From assembly GCF_000372745.1 (NCBI RefSeq), contig NZ_KB889675.1, positions 348,587-412,586 on the forward strand: DNA of 64,000 nucleotides, given 5' to 3'. The position numbers and the translations under genes are program-made. The notes under the pieces were generated by a model. It had not been told where the DNA came from. It made no database searches and worked only from the letters and a program-made list of their open reading frames with translations. Origin of the DNA: Embleya scabrispora DSM 41855. Its GTDB lineage: Bacteria > Actinomycetota > Actinomycetes > Streptomycetales > Streptomycetaceae. Shown piece after piece: positions 9,646 to 20,689 of this stretch; positions within the stretch are counted from its first letter, which is position 1; the number at the start of each line of letters is the position of its first letter.

Positions 9646-10596
9646 TCAGAACCCGAGCTTGCGCAGCTGCTTGGGGTCGCGCTGCCAGTCCTTGGCCACC
9701 TTCACGTGAAGGTCCAGGTAAACGGGCGTCCCAAGCAGCGCCTCGATGTGTTTGCGGGCGCGCGTGCCCACATCCTTGAGCCGCGCGCCCTTGTGCCCGA
9801 TCACGATCGCCTTCTGGCTCGGCCGTTCGACGTAGAGATTCGCGTGCACGTCGAGCAACGGCTTGTCCGCGGGGCGGTCCTCGCGCGGGATCATCTCCTC
9901 GATGACCACCGCGAGGGAGTGCGGAAGCTCGTCCCGCACGCCCTCCAGGGCCGCCTCGCGGATCAGCTCCGCGGCCATCACCATCTCCGGCTCGTCGGTG
10001 AGCTCGCCGTCCGGGTACAGCGGCGGGCCCGCCGGCAGCAGCGGCACCAGCAGGTCGGCGACCAGGGTCACCTGGCTGTCGCCGACGGCGGAGACCGGGA
10101 TGATCTCGGCCCACTCGATGCCGACGTCCTCGCCCATCTTCTGCACCGCGAGCAATTGCTGGACCAGCGTCTGCTGATCCACCAGGTCGGTCTTGGTCAC
10201 GATCGCGACCTTGGGCGTGCGCTTTGCCTCGGCCAGTTCGGCCGCGATGAACCGGTCGCCGGGGCCGACCTTCTGGTCGGCCGGGATACAGAAGCCGATC
10301 ACGTCGACCTCCGCCCAGGTGGCCCGGACCAGGTCGTTCAGCCGCTGACCGAGCAGCGTGCGCGGCTTGTGCAGGCCGGGGGTGTCCACCAGGACGAGCT
10401 GGCCGTCGGGCCGGTGCACGATGCCGCGCACCGTGTGGCGGGTGGTCTGGGGGCGGCCCGACGTGATCGCCACCTTCGTGCCCACCAGCGCGTTCGTCAG
10501 GGTGGACTTGCCGGCGTTGGGGCGGCCCACGAAGCACGCGAAGCCCGAGCGGTGGACGGGCGCGGAGGGGTTAGGGCGATCACTCATGGGTGACAT
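9646..10596 (-). CDS. era: GTPase Era
   Basis: 316-aa ribosome-assembly GTPase that binds the 3' end of 16S rRNA. G1 is GRPNAGKST, G3 is DTPG in LVLVDTPGLHKP, and G4 is TKTD. The C-terminal KH RNA-binding domain includes AIVIGHKGARLKDVGTRAR and ends in the family tail VKVAKDWQRDPKQLRKLGF. It is downstream of the degenerate cytidine deaminase, CBS protein, ybeY and phoH, all on the same strand, which is the usual actinobacterial cluster. A second ATG three codons in (10587) is an alternative start. Confidence 0.95.
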   Translation of the reverse strand: MSPMSDRPNPSAPVHRSGFACFVGRPNAGKSTLTNALVGTKVAITSGRPQTTRHTVRGIVHRPDGQLVLVDTPGLHKPRTLLGQRLNDLVRATWAEVDVIGFCIPADQKVGPGDRFIAAELAEAKRTPKVAIVTKTDLVDQQTLVQQLLAVQKMGEDVGIEWAEIIPVSAVGDSQVTLVADLLVPLLPAGPPLYPDGELTDEPEMVMAAELIREAALEGVRDELPHSLAVVIEEMIPREDRPADKPLLDVHANLYVERPSQKAIVIGHKGARLKDVGTRARKHIEALLGTPVYLDLHVKVAKDWQRDPKQLRKLGF

Positions 10597-10678
10597 TGTC
10601 GCTCAAGACGCGAGCGTTCCTTGCGTCGCGGGTGTGGCCGTCGTCCGAAACCGGCCTCGGGCGGTGGTGGACCGGACC

Positions 10679-11047
10679 TCAAACGGTCGTGACGGCGCGC
10701 ACGGCCGCGTCCGGGCCGGCCGACAGGATCGGCGTACCGGCGCCGCCGAGATCGCGCACCGCGGCCCGGTCGGCCTCGGTCACCGCGGCCCCGGTGGTCG
10801 CGGCCCCGACGATCGCCGCCGCCTCCAGACCACGCGCGCCGCCCGCGACCGCCATCGCGACGGCCGTGCGCAGCGCCGACAGCTCCAGCGAGGGCAGCGC
10901 GACCGTGGACGCCGTGTAGGTGCGTCCGGTCTCGTCGCGCACGGCCGCGCCCTCGCTCGCCCCGTTGCGGGCCCTGGTGGCCCGGGCCAGGGTGACCAGC
11001 TTGGCGTCCTCGGGGTCGACGGCGAACTCGGGCGTCTCGGCGCTCAC
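10679..11047 (-). CDS. Cytidine-deaminase-like protein lacking the catalytic site
   Basis: 122-aa protein with the cytidine deaminase fold by sequence (LVTLARATRARNGASEGAAVRDETGRTYTASTVALPSLELSALRTAVAMAVAGGARG). At the position of the family's zinc motif (C/H)AE it has LSA, and the PCxxC motif is missing, so it cannot bind the catalytic zinc in the usual way. It sits between the CBS protein and era, where streptomycetes carry an annotated cytidine deaminase gene. The GTG at 11047 has AGGAG 8 bases upstream. A structural or regulatory role, or decay, are both possible. Confidence 0.7.
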   Translation of the reverse strand: MSAETPEFAVDPEDAKLVTLARATRARNGASEGAAVRDETGRTYTASTVALPSLELSALRTAVAMAVAGGARGLEAAAIVGAATTGAAVTEADRAAVRDLGGAGTPILSAGPDAAVRAVTTV

Positions 11048-11144
11048 GGGGGCTCTCCTGTTCGGCGCGGTACGGGTGCCGGCACACCCTAACTCGCCGA
11101 CGTGCCGGGGCCGCACCCGAGGCGGCGGCCCACACGAGGGCCCG

Positions 11145-12470
11145 TCATCGGTGGCGATCGGCCTCGGCACGTGCGTCGGCGGTCGACGGGTCGTCCCGGC
11201 CCGCCTCGGCCCGGCCGACCACGATCGTGCCGACCCGGTTGCGCCGGCCCGACGGGCTCTCCGCGATCAGCCGCAGGCCCTCGACCACGGCCGTCGCGCC
11301 CGGGATGGGCACCCGGCCGAGCGCCTTGGCGAGCAGACCGCCGACGGTCTCCACGTCCTCGTCGTCGAGTTCCAGGCCGAACAGCTCGCCCAGCTCGTCC
11401 ACGGGCAGCCGGGCGGTGACCCGGAAGGTGCCGTCGGGCAATTGCTCCACCGGCGCGGTCTCGGTGTCGTACTCGTCGGTGATCTCGCCGACGATCTCCT
11501 CGAGGATGTCCTCGATGGTGACCAGCCCGGCGGTGCCGCCGTACTCGTCGACCACCACGACCATGTGCGTGCGGTCGGCCTGCATCTCGCGCAACAGGTC
11601 GTCGGCCGGCTTGCTGTCCGGCACGAAGGTCGCGGCGCGCATGATCGAGTCGACTCGCTCCTTGGCCCAGCCGGGATCGCCCGTCGTGCTGCGCCGGGCC
11701 AGGTCCTTGAGGAAGACGATGCCCACCACGTCGTCCTCGTTCTCGCCGATCACCGGGATCCGCGAGTAACCGCTGCGCAGCGCCAGCGACATCGCTTGGC
11801 GCAGCGTCTTGTGCCGTTCGATGAAGACCATGTCCGGTCGGGGCACCATCACCTCGCGCACGATGGTGTCGCCCAGTTGCAGCACCGAGTGCAACATCTC
11901 GCGCTCGTCGTCCTCGATCAGCGAGTCCTTCTCGGCCAGGTCGACGAACGCGCGCAGTTCGGCCTCGGAGGCGAACGGCCCCTCCCGAAAGCCCTTGCCG
12001 GGCGTGAGCGCGTTGCCCAGCAGGATCAGCAGTTTCGGCAGCGGCCCGAGCACGCGGGCGAGTCCGAACAGCACGGGCGCGCCGATGGTGGCCACGCTGA
12101 CCGGGTGTTGGCGGCCGACGGTGCGCGGGGACACCCCGACCGCGACGTAGGACACCACGACCATGATGCCGATGGTGACCAGCACCGCCTGCCAGGTCTC
12201 GGCGAAGTCGTCCACGCACACGACGGTGACCAGGACGGCCGCCGACACCTCGCACGCGACCCGCACCAGCAGGGCCAGGTTGAGATATCGGGCGGGGTCC
12301 TGAACCACCGTCAACAGGCGCTTGGCGCCCCGGCGTTGCTCGCGGACCAGTTCCTCGGCGCGGACTCGCGAGATCCGCGAGAGGGCGGTCTCCAGACAGG
12401 CGAAGAGGCCGGCCACGACGACCAGCACGACCGCGCCGACCACGAGTTGCAGCACGCTGTCAGCGGGCAC
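11145..12470 (-). CDS. CNNM/CorC-type membrane protein with CBS pair (hemolysin C family)
   Basis: 441 aa. The N-terminal CNNM (DUF21) domain has about four membrane helices (residues 8-28, 60-80, 90-110 and 125-150). Two CBS domains follow (about 205-325), including VPRPDMVFIERHKTLRQAM and the VVVDEYGGTAGLVTIEDILEEIVGEI signature. The C-terminal CorC/HlyC domain is at about 345-425. Relatives are magnesium or cobalt efflux or sensing proteins. The GTG start (MPADSVLQ) leaves a 51-base gap after ybeY, so it is probably in the same transcript. Confidence 0.88.
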   Translation of the reverse strand: MPADSVLQLVVGAVVLVVVAGLFACLETALSRISRVRAEELVREQRRGAKRLLTVVQDPARYLNLALLVRVACEVSAAVLVTVVCVDDFAETWQAVLVTIGIMVVVSYVAVGVSPRTVGRQHPVSVATIGAPVLFGLARVLGPLPKLLILLGNALTPGKGFREGPFASEAELRAFVDLAEKDSLIEDDEREMLHSVLQLGDTIVREVMVPRPDMVFIERHKTLRQAMSLALRSGYSRIPVIGENEDDVVGIVFLKDLARRSTTGDPGWAKERVDSIMRAATFVPDSKPADDLLREMQADRTHMVVVVDEYGGTAGLVTIEDILEEIVGEITDEYDTETAPVEQLPDGTFRVTARLPVDELGELFGLELDDEDVETVGGLLAKALGRVPIPGATAVVEGLRLIAESPSGRRNRVGTIVVGRAEAGRDDPSTADARAEADRHR

Positions 12471-12521
12471 TGCCGCCCCAGTGCCGGTTCCGGCTCGGGG
12501 CGGATGTATCCGGTGGCGGGA

Positions 12522-12995
12522 TCATCCGCGGTCTCCCGCGGCGCGACGGGCCTCCCGCCAGGATTCCAGCAACTCCTTCTGGATCGCGAACATCTCGCGC
12601 TCCTCGTCCGGCTCGGCGTGGTCGTAGCCGAGCAGGTGCAGCACGCCGTGCACGGTGAGCAGGTGCAGTTCGTCGTCCATGGAGTGGCCGGCCGCCGCGC
12701 CCTGGCGCTGCGCGACGGTCGGACACAGCACGACGTCGCCGAGCAACCCCTGCGGGGGGTCCTCGTCGGCCTTGCCCGGACGCAGTTCGTCCATCGGGAA
12801 GGACATCACGTCGGTCGGACCGGGCAGGTCCATCCATTGGATGTGCAGTTGTTCCATCGCGGGTTCGTCCACGATGACCACGGACAGTTCCGCCAGTGGA
12901 TGGATGCGCATACGGTCCAGCGTCCACCGGGCGACGTCCACGATCGCGTGTTCGTCCACCCCCGTGCCGGACTCGTTGGCGATGTCGATGGACAT
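12522..12995 (-). CDS. ybeY: Endoribonuclease YbeY
   Basis: 157-aa rRNA-maturation and ribosome-quality nuclease. The zinc motif [11 protein letters not shown] (three His) and the family segments DVMSFPMDE and LLGDVVLC are present. The start is the ATG in ATGTCCATCGACATC, 5 bases after the phoH stop. The phoH-ybeY-CBS order is conserved across bacteria. Confidence 0.93.
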   Translation of the reverse strand: MSIDIANESGTGVDEHAIVDVARWTLDRMRIHPLAELSVVIVDEPAMEQLHIQWMDLPGPTDVMSFPMDELRPGKADEDPPQGLLGDVVLCPTVAQRQGAAAGHSMDDELHLLTVHGVLHLLGYDHAEPDEEREMFAIQKELLESWREARRAAGDRG

Positions 12996-13000
12996 GGCCT

Positions 13001-14167
<1,167 letters not shown>

Positions 14168-14264
14168 GGGCGGCCTTGGCGGCCTGATCACGCCTCATTT
14201 CCGTGCTCGGGAAGCGGTTCGATGCTGCTCAATGGTAACTCTCCGGACCCGGCGGACCCGGGGA

Positions 14265-15176
14265 TTATTCCGGCACCTGCCGCCGCCCGGGGACCTCGAT
14301 CCGGTCCAGGTCGTGCGCCGCGACGGTGTCCGGGAAAACCTCCCGGGCCTGCTCCAGGAGCGGTGCCACGTCGGTGTAGCGCTGCGAGAAGTGGGTCAGC
14401 ACCAGCCGGCGCGCGCCCGCCTCGGCGGCGATTTCCGCCGCCTCGCGCGCGGTGAGGTGGCCGACCTCACGGGCGAGGGCGGCGTCGCCGTCGGCGAACG
14501 TGGACTCGCACACGAGCAGGTCCGCGTCGCGCGCGAGCTCGACCGCGGCCGGACACATCCGGGTGTCCATCACGAACGCGAACTTCTGCCCGGGGCGAGG
14601 CGCGCTGACCTGTTCGAGGGTGACCTCGCCGACGCGGCCCTCGCGCTGGATCCGGCCCACGTCGGGGCCGGATATGCCGTGTGCGGCGAGCCGCTCGGGC
14701 ACCATCCGACGGCCGTCCGGCTCGACCACGCGGTAACCGTACGACTCGACCGGGTGGGAGAGCCGGCGCGCCTGCAGGGTGAACGGCCCGGCGGGCAGTT
14801 CGACGTGCTCTCCCGCCAGCGGGTGCTCGATCAGCACGGCGGTCTCGTGGAAGGCGGTCGCGTGGTGCAGTCGGTCGAACCACCGCTGTCCGCTCGCCGG
14901 GTAGTGCGCGGTCACCGGGTGCGGGACCCGGTCCAGCGACATGCGTTGGATCACGCCGGGGAGGCCGAGGCAGTGGTCACCGTGGAAGTGCGTGACGCAG
15001 ATCCTGGTGATGTCGTGCGCGGCCACCCCGGCGTGCGCCATCTGCCGCTGGGTGCCCTCCCCGGGGTCGAACAGCAGCCCTTCGCCGTCCCAACGCAGCA
15101 GGTAGCCGTTGTGGTTGCGCTGCCGTGTCGGGGCCTGGCTCGCGGTGCCGAGGACGACGAATTCCCTGGTGGACAC
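14265..15176 (-). CDS. rnz: Ribonuclease Z (tRNA 3' processing)
   Basis: 303-aa metallo-beta-lactamase-fold endonuclease that trims tRNA 3' trailers. The zinc motif THFHGDH is at residues 62-68, preceded by [12 protein letters not shown]. The PxKxxF-type exosite segment, [17 protein letters not shown] and LTHFSQRY complete the RNase Z set. It starts 8 bases after the HIT gene on the right ends in the opposite sense of reading (same strand, downstream). Confidence 0.93.
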   Translation of the reverse strand: MSTREFVVLGTASQAPTRQRNHNGYLLRWDGEGLLFDPGEGTQRQMAHAGVAAHDITRICVTHFHGDHCLGLPGVIQRMSLDRVPHPVTAHYPASGQRWFDRLHHATAFHETAVLIEHPLAGEHVELPAGPFTLQARRLSHPVESYGYRVVEPDGRRMVPERLAAHGISGPDVGRIQREGRVGEVTLEQVSAPRPGQKFAFVMDTRMCPAAVELARDADLLVCESTFADGDAALAREVGHLTAREAAEIAAEAGARRLVLTHFSQRYTDVAPLLEQAREVFPDTVAAHDLDRIEVPGRRQVPE

Positions 15177-15183
15177 TCGACGA

Positions 15184-15546
15184 CTAACCGGGAGGCCAGC
15201 TCAGCCCGCGACCGCCGAGCAGGTGCGCGTGCACGTGGAAGACGGTCTGGCCGGCGCCGGCGCCGGTGTTGAAGACTATCCGGTAGCCGGCCTCGGCGAG
15301 GTCCTCCGCGGCTGCGACGACCGCCGCCTCGGCGAACAGGACACCTGCCAGTTCGGGTGCCTCGGCGCCCAGCTCGCCCGCGTTGGCGTAGTGCGCGCGC
15401 GGAATGACCAGGACGTGCGTGGGCGCCTGCGGGTTGATGTCCCGAAAGGCCACCACGTCCTTGGTCTCGTGGACGATCGTGGCCGGGACGTCGCCGGCGA
15501 GGATCTTGCAGAACAGGCAGTCGGCCTGGGGTTCCCCCGCAGCCAT
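15184..15546 (-). CDS. HIT family nucleotide-binding protein
   Basis: 120-aa HINT-type phosphoramidase or nucleotide hydrolase. It begins with the zinc-ligand-type CLFCKI and ends with the histidine triad [12 protein letters not shown]. Full length for the family. The ATG at 15546 is chosen because GGAGG lies 5 bases upstream; an earlier ATG at 15558 would overlap that site. It lies between rsmE and rnz on the same strand with short gaps, suggesting one transcript. Confidence 0.9.
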   Translation of the reverse strand: MAAGEPQADCLFCKILAGDVPATIVHETKDVVAFRDINPQAPTHVLVIPRAHYANAGELGAEAPELAGVLFAEAAVVAAAEDLAEAGYRIVFNTGAGAGQTVFHVHAHLLGGRGLSWPPG

Positions 15547-15619
15547 GGGTGCCTCCATCGGGTCCGAGTCGATCACGGGCAATCGCCCCCGATCGTAGTC
15601 AGGTGTACCGGCCGACGCG

Positions 15620-16360
15620 TCAGCTCCAGCGGCCGGATCGGGCCAGCAGGACGGACGCGGCCGAGACGCCGGCGGTGGAGGTGCGCAGCACGGTCGGTCC
15701 CAGGCGGTACGCGCTCGCGCCGGCGGCGGCGAAGGCGGCCAGTTCCTCCGGGGACACCCCGCCCTCGGGGCCGACCACCAGGACCAGGTCGCCCTCGGTC
15801 GGCGTGGCGGCGGTCGCGATCGGCGCGTGGGCCGACTCGTGCAGGACGCCCGCGAACGCGGCGTCACCCAGCAGTGCCGCGACCTGACGGGTGCTCATCG
15901 GCTCGGTGACCTCGGGCAGGTGCAGCCGGCGGGCCTGCTTGCCCGCCTCGCGGGCGGTCGAGCGCCACTTGGCCAGCGCCTTGGCACCGCGCTCGCCCTT
16001 CCACTGGGTGATGCAGCGGGCGGCGGCCCAGGGCACGATCACATCGACGCCGACCTCGGTCATCGTCTCCACCGCGAGTTCGCCGCGGTCGCCCTTGGGC
16101 AGCGCCTGGACCACCACGATCCGGGGCGCGGGGGCGGGTTCCTCGGTGCGCGAGTCGACGTCGACGTAGAGCGTGTCCTTGCCCTCGGTGCGGTTGACCG
16201 TGCCGTGCACGGCCAGTCCGGCGCCGTCGGCCAGGACGATCGGCTCACCGGCGACGAGGCGGCGCACCGTGACGGCGTGTCGGCCCTCCGCGCCGTCCAG
16301 GACGACCTGCCGGCCGTGCCGGATGGCCTCGCCGGGGGCGAGGAAGACGGGGGCGCTCAA
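15620..16360 (-). CDS. rsmE: 16S rRNA (uracil-1498-N3)-methyltransferase
   Basis: 246-aa SPOUT-fold methyltransferase. N-terminal PUA-like domain (GRHAVTVRRLVAGEPIVLADG), then the knotted SAM-binding region with LVVGPEGGVSPEE and YRLGPTVLRTSTA. A rare TTG start is inferred: no ATG or GTG is in frame at the expected N-terminus (SAPVFLAP), the TTG overlaps the upstream stop by four bases (TTGA), and AAAGG lies 7 bases ahead. Translation is thus probably coupled to the nitronate monooxygenase gene. Confidence 0.9.
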   Translation of the reverse strand: MSAPVFLAPGEAIRHGRQVVLDGAEGRHAVTVRRLVAGEPIVLADGAGLAVHGTVNRTEGKDTLYVDVDSRTEEPAPAPRIVVVQALPKGDRGELAVETMTEVGVDVIVPWAAARCITQWKGERGAKALAKWRSTAREAGKQARRLHLPEVTEPMSTRQVAALLGDAAFAGVLHESAHAPIATAATPTEGDLVLVVGPEGGVSPEELAAFAAAGASAYRLGPTVLRTSTAGVSAASVLLARSGRWS

Positions 16361-17427
16361 GCACTTGCCTTTCGGGTGGCGGCCATCTCCTCGACGAGCC
16401 GGCTGATCACCTCGGCGGCGGGCTCCTCGCGGGCGAGGCGCCAGCCCTGACCGGCCCACAGGGCCAGGCCGTGCGCCTGGCCCCGCGCGGCGGCGGCCTT
16501 GCGGATCGGCGAGACCAGGTGATGGACGTAGGGGTAGACCCCGGGGGCCTCGGCTTCGTGGCGGGCCACGAAGCCGTTGTGCAGTCCCCTGGCCCAGCGG
16601 CCGGAGAACGCGCGGGTGAGCACGCTGCGGTCGAAGGCCGGATCGGCGAGTGCGGCCTTGTGCGCGGCGGGGGCGATGGCTTCCGGGCAGCGCAGGAAGG
16701 CGGTGCCCAGTTGGGCGGCGCTCGCGCCGGCGAGCCGCACCGCCTCGATCTGCCGACCGGTCATCAGGCCGCCCGCGGCGATCAGCGGCAGCTCGGTTCC
16801 GGCGGCGACCAGGGTGAGCAGGGTGAGCAGGCCGTACGGGGCGGGGGCGTCGGGGTTGGCGAAGCCGCCCTGGTGGCCGCCGGCCTCGGCGCCCTGTACG
16901 CACAGCGCGTCGACCCCGGCGTCGGCGGCGACGCGGGCCTCCTCGGGCGTGGTGACGGTGGCCACGGTCAGCGTGCCGGCGGCCCGCAGCGCGGTGATCG
17001 CGTCCGGGTCGGGCAGGCCGAAGGTGAAGCTCACCACCGGGACCGGGTGGGCCAGCAGCAGCGCGAGCTTGGCGTCCCAGTCGTCGCGTTCGCAGCCGGG
17101 GGCGGGCGTGCCGACGGTGCCGCCGTAGTGCGCGGCGGCCCGGGCCAGCGAGGTCGCGTAGCGCCGGGTGAGCTCGTCCTGGGCCCGGGTGGGCGCGGGG
17201 TGCGGCATGAACGCGTTGACCCCGAACGGCGCGTCGCCGATCAGCGCGCGCAGTTCGTCGATCTCGGCGGCCAGCGCGTCGGCCGAGCGGTATCCCGCCG
17301 CCAGGAAGCCGAGCCCGCCCGCGCGGGTGACCGCCGCCGCGAGGGCGGAGCCGGCCGCACCGGCCATCGGCGCCTGCACGATCGGCAGCGCGGTCAGCCG
17401 GGTGGGGTCGGTGGTGGTCGGCATCAT
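16357..17427 (-). CDS. Nitronate monooxygenase
   Basis: 356-aa FMN-dependent TIM-barrel enzyme that oxidises alkyl nitronates. N-terminal LPIVQAPMAGAAGSALAAAVTRAGGLGFL, the ALCVQGAEAGGHQG motif, and the flavin phosphate loop LIAAGGLMTGRQIEAVRLAGASAAQLGTAFL are all present. ATG codons at 17427 and 17424 are both possible, with GGGGAG just upstream favouring the second. It overlaps rsmE by four bases. Confidence 0.9.
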   Translation of the reverse strand: MMPTTTDPTRLTALPIVQAPMAGAAGSALAAAVTRAGGLGFLAAGYRSADALAAEIDELRALIGDAPFGVNAFMPHPAPTRAQDELTRRYATSLARAAAHYGGTVGTPAPGCERDDWDAKLALLLAHPVPVVSFTFGLPDPDAITALRAAGTLTVATVTTPEEARVAADAGVDALCVQGAEAGGHQGGFANPDAPAPYGLLTLLTLVAAGTELPLIAAGGLMTGRQIEAVRLAGASAAQLGTAFLRCPEAIAPAAHKAALADPAFDRSVLTRAFSGRWARGLHNGFVARHEAEAPGVYPYVHHLVSPIRKAAAARGQAHGLALWAGQGWRLAREEPAAEVISRLVEEMAATRKASA

Positions 17428-17518
17428 GCTCCCCGGTTGCTCGAAGACGGCTCGGCTCGCGTCACCCGGTCAAGCCTAGGGTGTGTCCTCGGCCCGAACC
17501 CGCGTCACATTCGTCAGA

Positions 17519-17552
17519 GCGCCGGACGGGCCGATTTCGGCCCGTCCGGCGC
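17519..17552 (-). terminator. Terminator after hrcA-dnaJ
   Basis: Perfect 15-bp GC-rich stem with an ATTT (plus strand) loop, 52 bases beyond the dnaJ stop. There is no strong T run. It separates the heat-shock pair from the nitronate monooxygenase gene. Confidence 0.6.
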
Positions 17553-17604
17553 CTGGGGACATCACGGCTCACCCACCGACACACCCGCGCGCGCCGCGCA
17601 TGGG

Positions 17605-18735
17605 TCAGCGACCGTTGAACGCGTCCTTGAGCCGGGAGAACAGGCCCTGCTGGCCCGGCGTGAACTGGCCGGAGGGCCGTTCCTCGCCGCGCAGCTTGGC
17701 GAGCCGGCGCAGCAGCTCCTCCTGCTCGGGGTCGAGCTTGTTCGGCGTCTGCACCTCGACGTGCACGACCAGGTCGCCTCGGCCGCCGCCGCGCAGGTGG
17801 GTGATGCCGCGTCCGTGCAGCGGGATCGACTGGCCCGACTGGGTGCCCGGGCGGATGTCGATCTCCTCGGTGCCGTCCAGCGTCTGCAACGGCACCTTGG
17901 TGCCCAGCGACGCCGCCGTCATCGGGATGGTGACCGTGCAGTGCAGGTCGTCGCCGCGCCGCTGGAAGGTGGTGTGCGGAACCTCGACGATCTCCACGTA
18001 CAGGTCACCGGCCGGTCCGCCGCCGGGGCCGACCTCGCCCTCGCCCGCGAGCTGGATCCGGGTGCCGCTGTCCACGCCCGCCGGGATCTTGACGGTGAGC
18101 GTGCGCCGCGCGCGGATCCGACCGTCGCCCGCGCACTCGGGGCACGGGTGCGGGACCACGGTGCCGAAGCCCTGACACTGCGGACACGGCCGCGACGTCA
18201 TGACCTGGCCCAGGAAGGACTTGGTGACCTGGCTGACCTCGCCGCGCCCGCGACACATGTCGCAGGTCTGCGCCGAGGTACCCGGGGCCGCGCCCTCGCC
18301 GTTGCACGTGTTGCACGTGACGGCGGTGTCCACCTGGATCTCCCGGGTGGTGCCGAACGCGGCCTCTTCGAGGGTGATCTCGATGCGGATCATCGCGTCC
18401 TGGCCGCGGCGCGTGCGCGAGCGCGGTCCGCGCTGGCTGGCCTGGCCGAAGAACGCGTCCATGATGTCGCTGAAGCCGAAGCCGGCCTGGCCGAAGCCGC
18501 CGCCCGCGCCGCCCCCGGAGGACAGCGGGTCGCCGCCGAGGTCGTACATCTGTCGCTTCTGCGGGTCCGAGAGGACCTCGTAGGCGTTGTTGATCTCCTT
18601 GAACCGGTCCTGCGTCTTCGGGTCCGGATTGACGTCCGGGTGCAACTCCCGAGCGAGCCGGCGGAAGGCCTTCTTGATTTCCTCCGGGGTGGCGTCCCGC
18701 CGCACCCCGAGGACCTCGTAGTAATCGGTAGCCAA
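17605..18735 (-). CDS. dnaJ: Molecular chaperone DnaJ
   Basis: 376-aa type I DnaJ, co-chaperone of DnaK. J domain at residues 1-68 with HPD (LHPDVNP), a G/F-rich region (about 72-110), four CxxCxGxG zinc modules ([32 protein letters not shown]), then the two substrate-binding beta domains. It follows hrcA with 2 bases between the genes. This hrcA-linked copy is the second DnaJ (dnaJ2) of streptomycetes; a dnaK-linked copy is expected elsewhere. Confidence 0.95.
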   Translation of the reverse strand: MATDYYEVLGVRRDATPEEIKKAFRRLARELHPDVNPDPKTQDRFKEINNAYEVLSDPQKRQMYDLGGDPLSSGGGAGGGFGQAGFGFSDIMDAFFGQASQRGPRSRTRRGQDAMIRIEITLEEAAFGTTREIQVDTAVTCNTCNGEGAAPGTSAQTCDMCRGRGEVSQVTKSFLGQVMTSRPCPQCQGFGTVVPHPCPECAGDGRIRARRTLTVKIPAGVDSGTRIQLAGEGEVGPGGGPAGDLYVEIVEVPHTTFQRRGDDLHCTVTIPMTAASLGTKVPLQTLDGTEEIDIRPGTQSGQSIPLHGRGITHLRGGGRGDLVVHVEVQTPNKLDPEQEELLRRLAKLRGEERPSGQFTPGQQGLFSRLKDAFNGR

Positions 18736-18737
18736 CT

Positions 18738-19754
18738 CTACGACTCCGCGAGGATCTGTCCGACGTACCGTGCCACGGCGCGCACCGCTCCCATCGTTCC
18801 GGGGTAGTCCATTCGGGTCGGCCCGAGCACCCCGAGCTTCGCCAGCGTTTCCTGCCCACTGCCGTATCCGACGGCGACCACCGAGGTCGCGGCCAGTCCT
18901 TCGTGCATGTTCTCGTGTCCGATCCGCACGACCATGCCCGGGTCGGTCGCCTCGCCCAACAGGCGCAGCAGCACGACGTGTTCCTCGAGTGCCTCCAGGA
19001 CCGGGCGGATCGTGTTCGGGAAGTCCATGCCGAAACGGGTCAGGTTGGCCGTCCCGGCCAGGACGACCTTCTCTTCCTTGTGCTCGACCAGGGTGTCGAG
19101 CAGGGTGGCCAGGATGCCCGCCACGATCGGCCGTTCCTCGGCGGTGAACGGCTCGGCGAGATCCTGGACCAACAACGGCACATCGGCGAACCGCTTGCCG
19201 GTGATCCGGCTGTTGAGTCGGGCGCGGACATCGGCGAGCAGGTTCTCGCCGACCGGGCCCGGCGTGTCCATCACCCGCTGCTCGACCCGACCGGTGCTGG
19301 TGATCAGCACGAGCATCACGCGCGTGGGCGCGAGGGTGAGCAACTCGACGTGCCGGATCGTCGAGCGGGTCAGCGAGGGGTACTGCACGACCGCGACCTG
19401 ATGGGTCAGCTGCGCCAGCAGCCGCACCGTCCGGCCCACCACGTCGTCCAGGTCCACCGCGCCGGCCAGGAACGTCTGGATCGCCCGGCGCTCGGCGCCG
19501 GACAGCGGCTTGACGCCCGCGAGCCGGTCGACGAACAGCCGGTAGCCCTTGTCCGTGGGCACCCGACCGGCGCTGGTGTGGGGCTGCGTGATGTAGCCCT
19601 CCTCCTCCAGCGCCGCCATGTCGTTGCGAATGGTGGCCGGGGAGACCCCGAGATTGTGTCGGTCCGCGAGCGCCTTGGAACCCACCGGTTCCTGGGTCGC
19701 CACATAGTCCTGCACGATGGCACGCAGCACGTCCTGCTTACGATCGTCGAGCAT
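18738..19754 (-). CDS. hrcA: Heat-inducible transcription repressor HrcA
   Basis: 338-aa repressor of CIRCE-controlled chaperone genes. N-terminal winged helix with [47 protein letters not shown], then the GAF-like dimerisation domain. The ATG at 19754 has GGAGG 8 bases upstream; a longer in-frame ORF to 19895 would run through the CIRCE element and is rejected. HrcA probably represses its own hrcA-dnaJ operon through that element. Confidence 0.95.
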   Translation of the reverse strand: MLDDRKQDVLRAIVQDYVATQEPVGSKALADRHNLGVSPATIRNDMAALEEEGYITQPHTSAGRVPTDKGYRLFVDRLAGVKPLSGAERRAIQTFLAGAVDLDDVVGRTVRLLAQLTHQVAVVQYPSLTRSTIRHVELLTLAPTRVMLVLITSTGRVEQRVMDTPGPVGENLLADVRARLNSRITGKRFADVPLLVQDLAEPFTAEERPIVAGILATLLDTLVEHKEEKVVLAGTANLTRFGMDFPNTIRPVLEALEEHVVLLRLLGEATDPGMVVRIGHENMHEGLAATSVVAVGYGSGQETLAKLGVLGPTRMDYPGTMGAVRAVARYVGQILAES

Positions 19755-19823
19755 GGTGCGCACCTCCCTGACCCGTTCTTCCACCCGTTGCCGTGTCCCG
19801 TCGGCGGCGGTTCGTCCCGCTGG

Positions 19824-19850
19824 TTGGCACTCCGTCCCGCCGAGTGCCAG
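19824..19850. promoter_or_regulatory. CIRCE operator (HrcA binding site)
   Basis: TTGGCACTC-N9-GAGTGCCAG, matching CIRCE (TTAGCACTC-N9-GAGTGCTAA) with compensating changes that keep the palindrome except at the outermost position. It is 70 bases upstream of hrcA and 54 bases before the divergent MBL gene. Confidence 0.92.
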
Positions 19851-19904
19851 TGTACGGGTCACCCGATCCGGACCGTACCCCTGCGTCCGTGCCAAGGTTG
19901 ACGC

Positions 19905-20660
19905 ATGCTACGCGCCGAACAGCCGAAACACGCCACCTGGGAGCCGATCGCACCGGGCGTCCTGCGCCGCCGGCTGCCCGGCTTGGAGCTGAATGTGGCG
20001 GTCGTCACGGGCCGCGACGGGATCCTGCTCGTGGACACCGGTTCGCACGACCACGAGGCCGCCGAGTTGTTGGCCTCGCTGGCCCGCGAGCTGCCCACAC
20101 ACGGATTGCCCGACCGGGTGGTCGCGGTGGTGAACACGCACGGTCACTTCGACCACTGCTACGGCAACGCCGAGGTACTGCGCGCCTTCCCCGACGCCGA
20201 GATCTGGGGTCACGCGGACCTGCCGGACTACCTGGAGCGGTACGCCGACGCCGGTCGCGCGAGCGGCATCTCGCACGGCTTCGACCCGGACCTGATGAAC
20301 GCCGCGCGGATCGTGCCGCCGACGCGTGCGGTGGCCCGAGAGCAGCCGGTGACCATGGACCTGGGCGGGCGCGAGGTGGTGCTGTACGCGCCGGGCCGCG
20401 GCCACACCGACCACGACGTGGTCGTGCACGTGCCCGACTGCGGTGTGCTGATCGCCGGCGACATGGTGGAGGAGAGCGGGCCGCCGGTGTTCGGCTCGGA
20501 CGCGTTCGCCGCCGAGTGGAGCGATTCGCTGGGTCGGGTGCGGGCACTGGACGCGAGCGTCTGGCTGCCCGGGCACGGCGCGGTGGTGGACGAGGAGTTC
20601 GTGATCCGGCAGAACCTCTGGCTGGCCGAGGTCGCCGCAGGGCGCGTCGTACCGGACTGA
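19905..20660 (+). CDS. MBL-fold metallohydrolase
   Basis: 251-aa class B beta-lactamase-like hydrolase. The zinc motif [14 protein letters not shown] is at about residues 81-94. Other ligands are in [22 protein letters not shown] and LPGHGAVV. The family covers glyoxalase II-type, lactonase and other hydrolases, so the substrate is unknown. It is divergent from hrcA across the CIRCE element and could be affected by HrcA, although its own promoter is not clear. AAGG lies 7 bases before the ATG. Confidence 0.85.
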   Translation: MLRAEQPKHATWEPIAPGVLRRRLPGLELNVAVVTGRDGILLVDTGSHDHEAAELLASLARELPTHGLPDRVVAVVNTHGHFDHCYGNAEVLRAFPDAEIWGHADLPDYLERYADAGRASGISHGFDPDLMNAARIVPPTRAVAREQPVTMDLGGREVVLYAPGRGHTDHDVVVHVPDCGVLIAGDMVEESGPPVFGSDAFAAEWSDSLGRVRALDASVWLPGHGAVVDEEFVIRQNLWLAEVAAGRVVPD

Positions 20661-20689
20661 CGTACCGTCACCCGGCTAGCGTCACTTCC

